From: Sipunculus nudus
Taxonomy: Eukaryota; Annelida; Sipuncula; Golfingiida; Sipunculidae
Reading direction: 5' to 3'
Length of the DNA: 64,000 bases
Assembly: GCA_026874595.1 (NCBI GenBank)
Contig: CM049308.1
Location: 95,714,624 to 95,778,623 of the forward strand
In this document: positions 59,956 to 64,000 of the stretch, one piece after another
How positions within the stretch are numbered: the stretch's first letter is position 1
How the letters are laid out: every line of letters begins with the position of its first letter
Notes under the pieces: model-generated
Database searches by the model: none
What the model was told of the DNA's origin: nothing
What the model saw: only the letters and a program-made list of their open reading frames with translations
Position numbers and translations under genes: made by a program

Positions 59956-60772
59956 TCAACAATGATCGAGTTGACCCCTGGTAAAGCGTGAACGCTTTCC
60001 CTCATTGTGCGCTTTCCTCATATGCGGCAAGGCTTTTAATCTCTGGTCATAGTCCTCTTTTGTGAAGTCTTCAAACACCAAGTTTTGTCCGTCCTCCCCC
60101 CTCCGTTTTCCTCTGGATATTATATCATTTCTCGTTTCTCTACTATGGAATCTTGCAATGATTTGTCTCACTTTGCCCGGTATTCTTTTTCCTGTTCTTT
60201 GTGTATATTCTATAGCTCTGCAAATTTCATTTTTATCAGCTCCCGGCATTAAATTATGATTGTGTAAAAAGTCCACCAATTTTTCTCTAACTTTCTCATT
60301 CTTTTCCTCATTCTTTTTAAAGTTCAGAACATCTTGTTTCACCTCAGTATAAGTTCTTTTTCAGCCTCCTCTCTAGCAGAGCGTTCTGCACTAATTGTTC
60401 CGTCAGGCTTTCATTTTCATTTTTCAGTCCCTCTATACTTTCATGAGCATTATCTAAACTGGTTTCTATGGCCCTCAGTTTAGTTTCAAACTCTTTAGTT
60501 ATATGTTCTATGATGGAACTACGGGTATCACTGACCTGGGTCTGCAGACTTTTAATAGCCGCCATAATGTTCCTGTAACACCTCTCGTCAGACAAATCCT
60601 GCATGTCCATATCACTGGTGTTATCATCACCTCCAAGTTCCGTTTGTTCTGAGGATACCTGACTGTGCTTTCTCAGCAAATACGCATCTACAGTCTGCTC
60701 ACCTGCTTTTGGTTTGTTTTTGGGAGGCATTGTATTCCCCGAAATATTATTTCTTGCAATATTTATGGACAC
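59956..60772 (-). pseudogene. L1-type LINE ORF1 protein fragment
   Basis: The likely start MPPKNKPKAG is at 60730. A region with heptad-like spacing (IMAAIKSLQTQVSDTRSSI to ENESLTEQLVQNALLERRL) is a probable coiled coil. After a frameshift at about 60343, the end of the RRM and the C-terminal domain follow: RIPGKVRQIIARFHSRETRN, LVFEDFTKEDYDQR and MRKAHNEGKRSRFTRGQL, as in L1 ORF1p. The first part of the RRM seems deleted. It lies downstream of the ORF2 fragment, so belongs to a different insertion, or to a rearranged one. Confidence 0.8.
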
Positions 60773-60989
60773 TACTCAGAGCGCTGTCAAGGCACGTCTA
60801 CCTAGGTGTCGCCATTAACCGGAAGTTCCCTCCCGAATATAATTGATATATGCTATTTACTGCAGATAGAAGAATGTAATATTTGTAAAACCCCACACAA
60901 TCTCATGATGATAATACTAGTATGTCTGTGTCTCAGTTAGATAAAATATTTAAACAAAATACTCAAATTTAATTTGAAATATACTCAAA

Positions 60990-62981
60990 CTATGATAAAC
61001 TAAAAAAATGGGAAGAATAGCAAATTTTAGTGGAATTGAAACTTAGTTTGTTGAGAATAAGGAATAAACATTTCATTAGTGACCACTTTTTCTCGTGGTG
61101 ATTCAGTTTGTTTTTGCTGACAGCTATATATTTTTCTACTGTATGTATTTCACTGATGAATTTTTTCAGAGTCACACTTGTTGGTTTTTGTTTATTGCAT
61201 CTGCTCACATATATATGTCTCTTCACTAGTAGAGTCAGTAGGTTTATCGAGTCATTATCACAACATCCCAGCATTGCAGTTTCAGCTGTCAACTGGAAAG
61301 AATTGTCTAAAGAGCCGAATAGTTTTAATTGTTTAATTATATCATTCCATAAATTTTTGGAAAATGGACAATCCCAGAATAAATGCAACAAAGATTCTTT
61401 TTCATTTTTACAAAAAGTACATTCAGCTGAATCATTTTTGTTAATTTTATGTAAAAAAGGATTCAGAGTTACACAGCGATGTAGTAACCGGAATTGAAAA
61501 TATCTGAGTGGAACTGATATGGTTGAAAAATAAATGTGTTTAAAGCCCTAATAAACGTTGACATCTGAATCTAGATCTAACTCTGCCTTCCATTTGACAT
61601 TAATTTTTTCAGGCAATACTGCTTTCTGCATTATTAAATCATTATAAGTTGACTTGACAGGTCTTTCCATTCTCATAAGATTGTCAAATTTAAAAACATG
61701 TTGCATTACCTGGTTTTGTTCATGGTGTTGCTTGATAACATTTTTCCAGCTAGGAGGAATAGAGCAAAGTAAACCAATATAGCTTACAAAATCAATTTGC
61801 ACTTTATATTTTTTACAAAATGCATGGTGATTTAACCATGAGATATTATTTCCTATTTTTGTAACCAAGTCTGAGATATATAAAACCCATGCTGAGTAGA
61901 GTTTCTTTATAAATATAAACTGTCTCCCTCTCTTGATATATGTATTAAACCAAAGAGATTGTGACATAATATCAGCATAATTTAATGGGGCTTTATGGTT
62001 ATAGTAACACCACTGGAACAATACATCTTCCCAGAATGTTGAAGGCTTATTCAATATGTGTTTCATATCCTCTGGTGCAATGTTACAACGAAAAGAATGG
62101 GCACCCAATTTAAGATGAGACAAAACAAATTGCCTCCATGCATTATTCTCAGATTTGCTTATCAACCTTTTAATCCATGAGATTTTTAGTGCTGTACTTT
62201 GGGTTAATAAATGTATCATGTTCAATCCCCCATTTTCGGGAGCAGAAATTATTGTGTTTCTCTTCACCAGTTCTCTTCCATAACCCCAAATAAATCTGAA
62301 TAACATTTTCTCAACCTGACCATAGATTTCTTTCGGTGGGTTCGGAAGGACTGATAAAAGATAAATAAACTGAGAAATTATTAAGCTTTTTGTGATTGTT
62401 ATCCTTCCAATTGGGGTCAGTTTTCTCTGAGACCACACAGATATTAATTTTTTTATTTTTTTTTCTATTTTTGGTAAGTAATTAATATTAATTATATTTT
62501 GCGATGACGGAGTGATAGTTATGCTTAATACACTGACCTGTTCATTAGACCATTTAAGATTTAGTTTTTTTACTTCATCTTTTTCTACATAATTGCCCTT
62601 TTTAAGGGGCATTATTGTTGTTTTATCTAGGTTATTCCTCAAACCAGAAAACATACTAAATTCCTTCAAAATATGGAGTGTTTCTTTCATACTTTCAGTA
62701 TTTGTTACAGATAAAATGGTGTCATCTGCGTATTGTACAATTTTAATCATATTATTTTGAATGTTAATACCTTTTATATTCTTATTTGCTCTCACTGCAT
62801 CAGCCAGTAACTCCACACAAAGTACAAATAGATATGGAGAAACAGGACATCCTTGACGTACTCCTCTAGATACTGAAAAGAACTCAGAGAAGTATCCATT
62901 ATTAGTCACACAGCTGCTTATGTTATGGTAAAGAGTTTTTATCATTGATATTACATTTTTGTCAATGTTCATAATATCCAA
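60990..62981 (-). pseudogene. Tx1/L1-type LINE ORF2, 3' half of RT and C-terminus
   Basis: Truncated at its 5' side inside RT, it begins MDIMNIDKNVISMIKTLYHN; RT motif B is GVRQGCPVSPYLF (residues 40-52) and motif C QYADD (83-87). The frame is open to a single TAG at 61550-61548 and continues in the same frame to 60990, with a Cys-His knuckle (CTFCKNEKESLLHLFWDC). Sequence is clearly different from the LINE at 48346-52139. The truncation point abuts a TA run and a MITE-like end at 63001. Confidence 0.9.
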
Positions 62982-63000
62982 AGCTGTATATATATATATA

Positions 63001-64000
63001 CTGTGGTTGCCTTTATATCGGCGGGGCTGAATTTTCGCGGTTTTTGTATTTTAAAAAGTTTCATGGGGTTCCTTTTTCGCGCTCTATCATTAGTCTAGTA
63101 GTATATTTTATTATCAAATATGAAACTATGAACTGTAATGACAAAATTATTTCATAAACCGCTGGTTTCATGGTTATCCAGGTCAACTATTTCTCTGACC
63201 ATTTCTCTGATATCGCATGTTCGAACGGTCACGGACGGCTGAGCCGACACGTGCGGGAAGCATGTAATTAGTTCAGGGCCAAGGCTCATTCAAAACAACT
63301 CACATTCCACTGATCTACGGCAATTTGGCCCCATAATGAACTGTGACCTTTCAAATATTTTTAAAATTCACGTCATCACTAGCCAATCAAACATCGTTTG
63401 GCGCGTCATGATTTTGGTAGTGACAGAGTTGGTCCTTAATATAGCTACAAGGTGGCGCTACCCAAGCGGCTACGTTCACTACTTTAGTAGATAATTTTAT
63501 ATATTAACAATTACTAAATACGTCACAATGTGAAAGAGTACCTTCTACTCAATGTTCATTTTAAGCGGCAGTGGATGTCACCTGGCTTGGCACCCATACA
63601 CGTAATTTTGAAAATATTACTACCCGGCGGGCATTGACACTTTCCAGACTTCAGTCCTCTGCCGGGCAGCAGAAAACACTGCCAGGCGCGCCAACCGGGT
63701 CAGCATATCCCTGCAAAGGGTCAAGGTTTTTGCATCTAGGCAAACCGATATTATTTTAAATGGACCCTGTTTTTTATTCTTTTAATTCTCCCTGAATCAC
63801 TTAAATTATATGCACGAGGCTAGTTGGACATCACCACGTAGCTGAAGATTAATCTCAACAGTCGCCAACTATAACGGTAGCTTCTGAAATTAACGATCAT
63901 GGCCTGGTATATATGCATTCAAAACTGCGTGGTTTCAATTTCGCGGTCAGAGAGCGACCGTGAATATCGCGATTTTGAAACCAACGCAAATAAGAAGACA
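63001..64000. mobile_element. MITE-like sequence, probably running past the window end
   Basis: It starts after a TA run with CTGTGGTTGCC and TTTTCGCGGTTTTTGTATTT; near 63930-63990 there are related GTTTCAATTTCGCGGTC and ATCGCGATTTTGAAAC segments in inverse sense. The right terminus is not in the window. No coding sequence was recognised between. Confidence 0.4.

Noticed and set aside
63571-63759. 62-aa plus-strand ORF near the window end
   Set aside because: Lies in MITE-like sequence, short, and no motif or splice context recognised.

Overview
The window is animal nuclear DNA. Two conserved metazoan genes are present: an intron-split centromeric histone H3 (CENP-A) on the minus strand and an intronless DAP3 / mitochondrial ribosomal protein S29 on the plus strand. 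The rest is dominated by transposons and tandem repeats. The style of the dispersed repeats (GACCCATGGGTC...CTCAGCTG ends, and runs of TGACCTTGACCTTTGACC) together with Penelope-like, Tx1/L1-type, pogo-type and hAT-type elements suggests a mollusc, probably a bivalve. That assignment is inference from repeat style, not proof.

Layout. About 1-670: a cluster of M-box/E-box motifs and a possible terminal exon of an unidentified gene. 1013-16566 (minus): the four-exon CENP-A gene, exons at 16521-16566, 13362-13477, 12214-12294 and 1469-1597. Its 10.6-kb third intron is made essentially entirely of two tandem arrays: a 51-bp repeat at the acceptor end and about 280 copies of a 36-bp repeat at the donor end. 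The 36-bp unit is a copy of the exon 3 / 5' splice-site junction itself. 16621-19040: a fold-back element with long inverted repeats, starting about 55 bp upstream of the CENP-A start codon. 21129-22328: DAP3. 22750-25500: a 278-bp tandem repeat and AT-rich DNA.

26497-41130 is a nest of mobile elements. A decayed CR1/Jockey-like LINE is split by a hAT-like element (CAG...CGTCAAT ends, 8-bp target duplication). That element was in turn invaded by a Penelope-like (PLE) array and by a pogo/Tigger-like element with TA flanks. The PLE array has four head-to-tail 2.43-kb units (two with intact 710-codon ORFs) and ends in a head-to-head inverted pair. Every PLE unit boundary carries a hammerhead ribozyme motif, six in all.

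41130-48300: spacer with one exon-like ORF, then a 4.5-kb array of a 23-bp minisatellite showing a large internal duplication. 48346-52139: a Tx1/L1-type LINE ORF2 with an intact-looking endonuclease but a broken RT. 53735-56135: a dispersed repeat with about 165-bp internal units. 57880-59340: TA-rich DNA and a palindromic repeat. 59956-62981: an L1-type ORF1 fragment and the 3' half of a second LINE ORF2. The window ends inside a MITE-like sequence.

The least expected item is the CENP-A gene whose own splice junction has been amplified into a 10-kb intronic minisatellite. The ribozyme-bearing PLE array and the reconstructable nested insertion are next.
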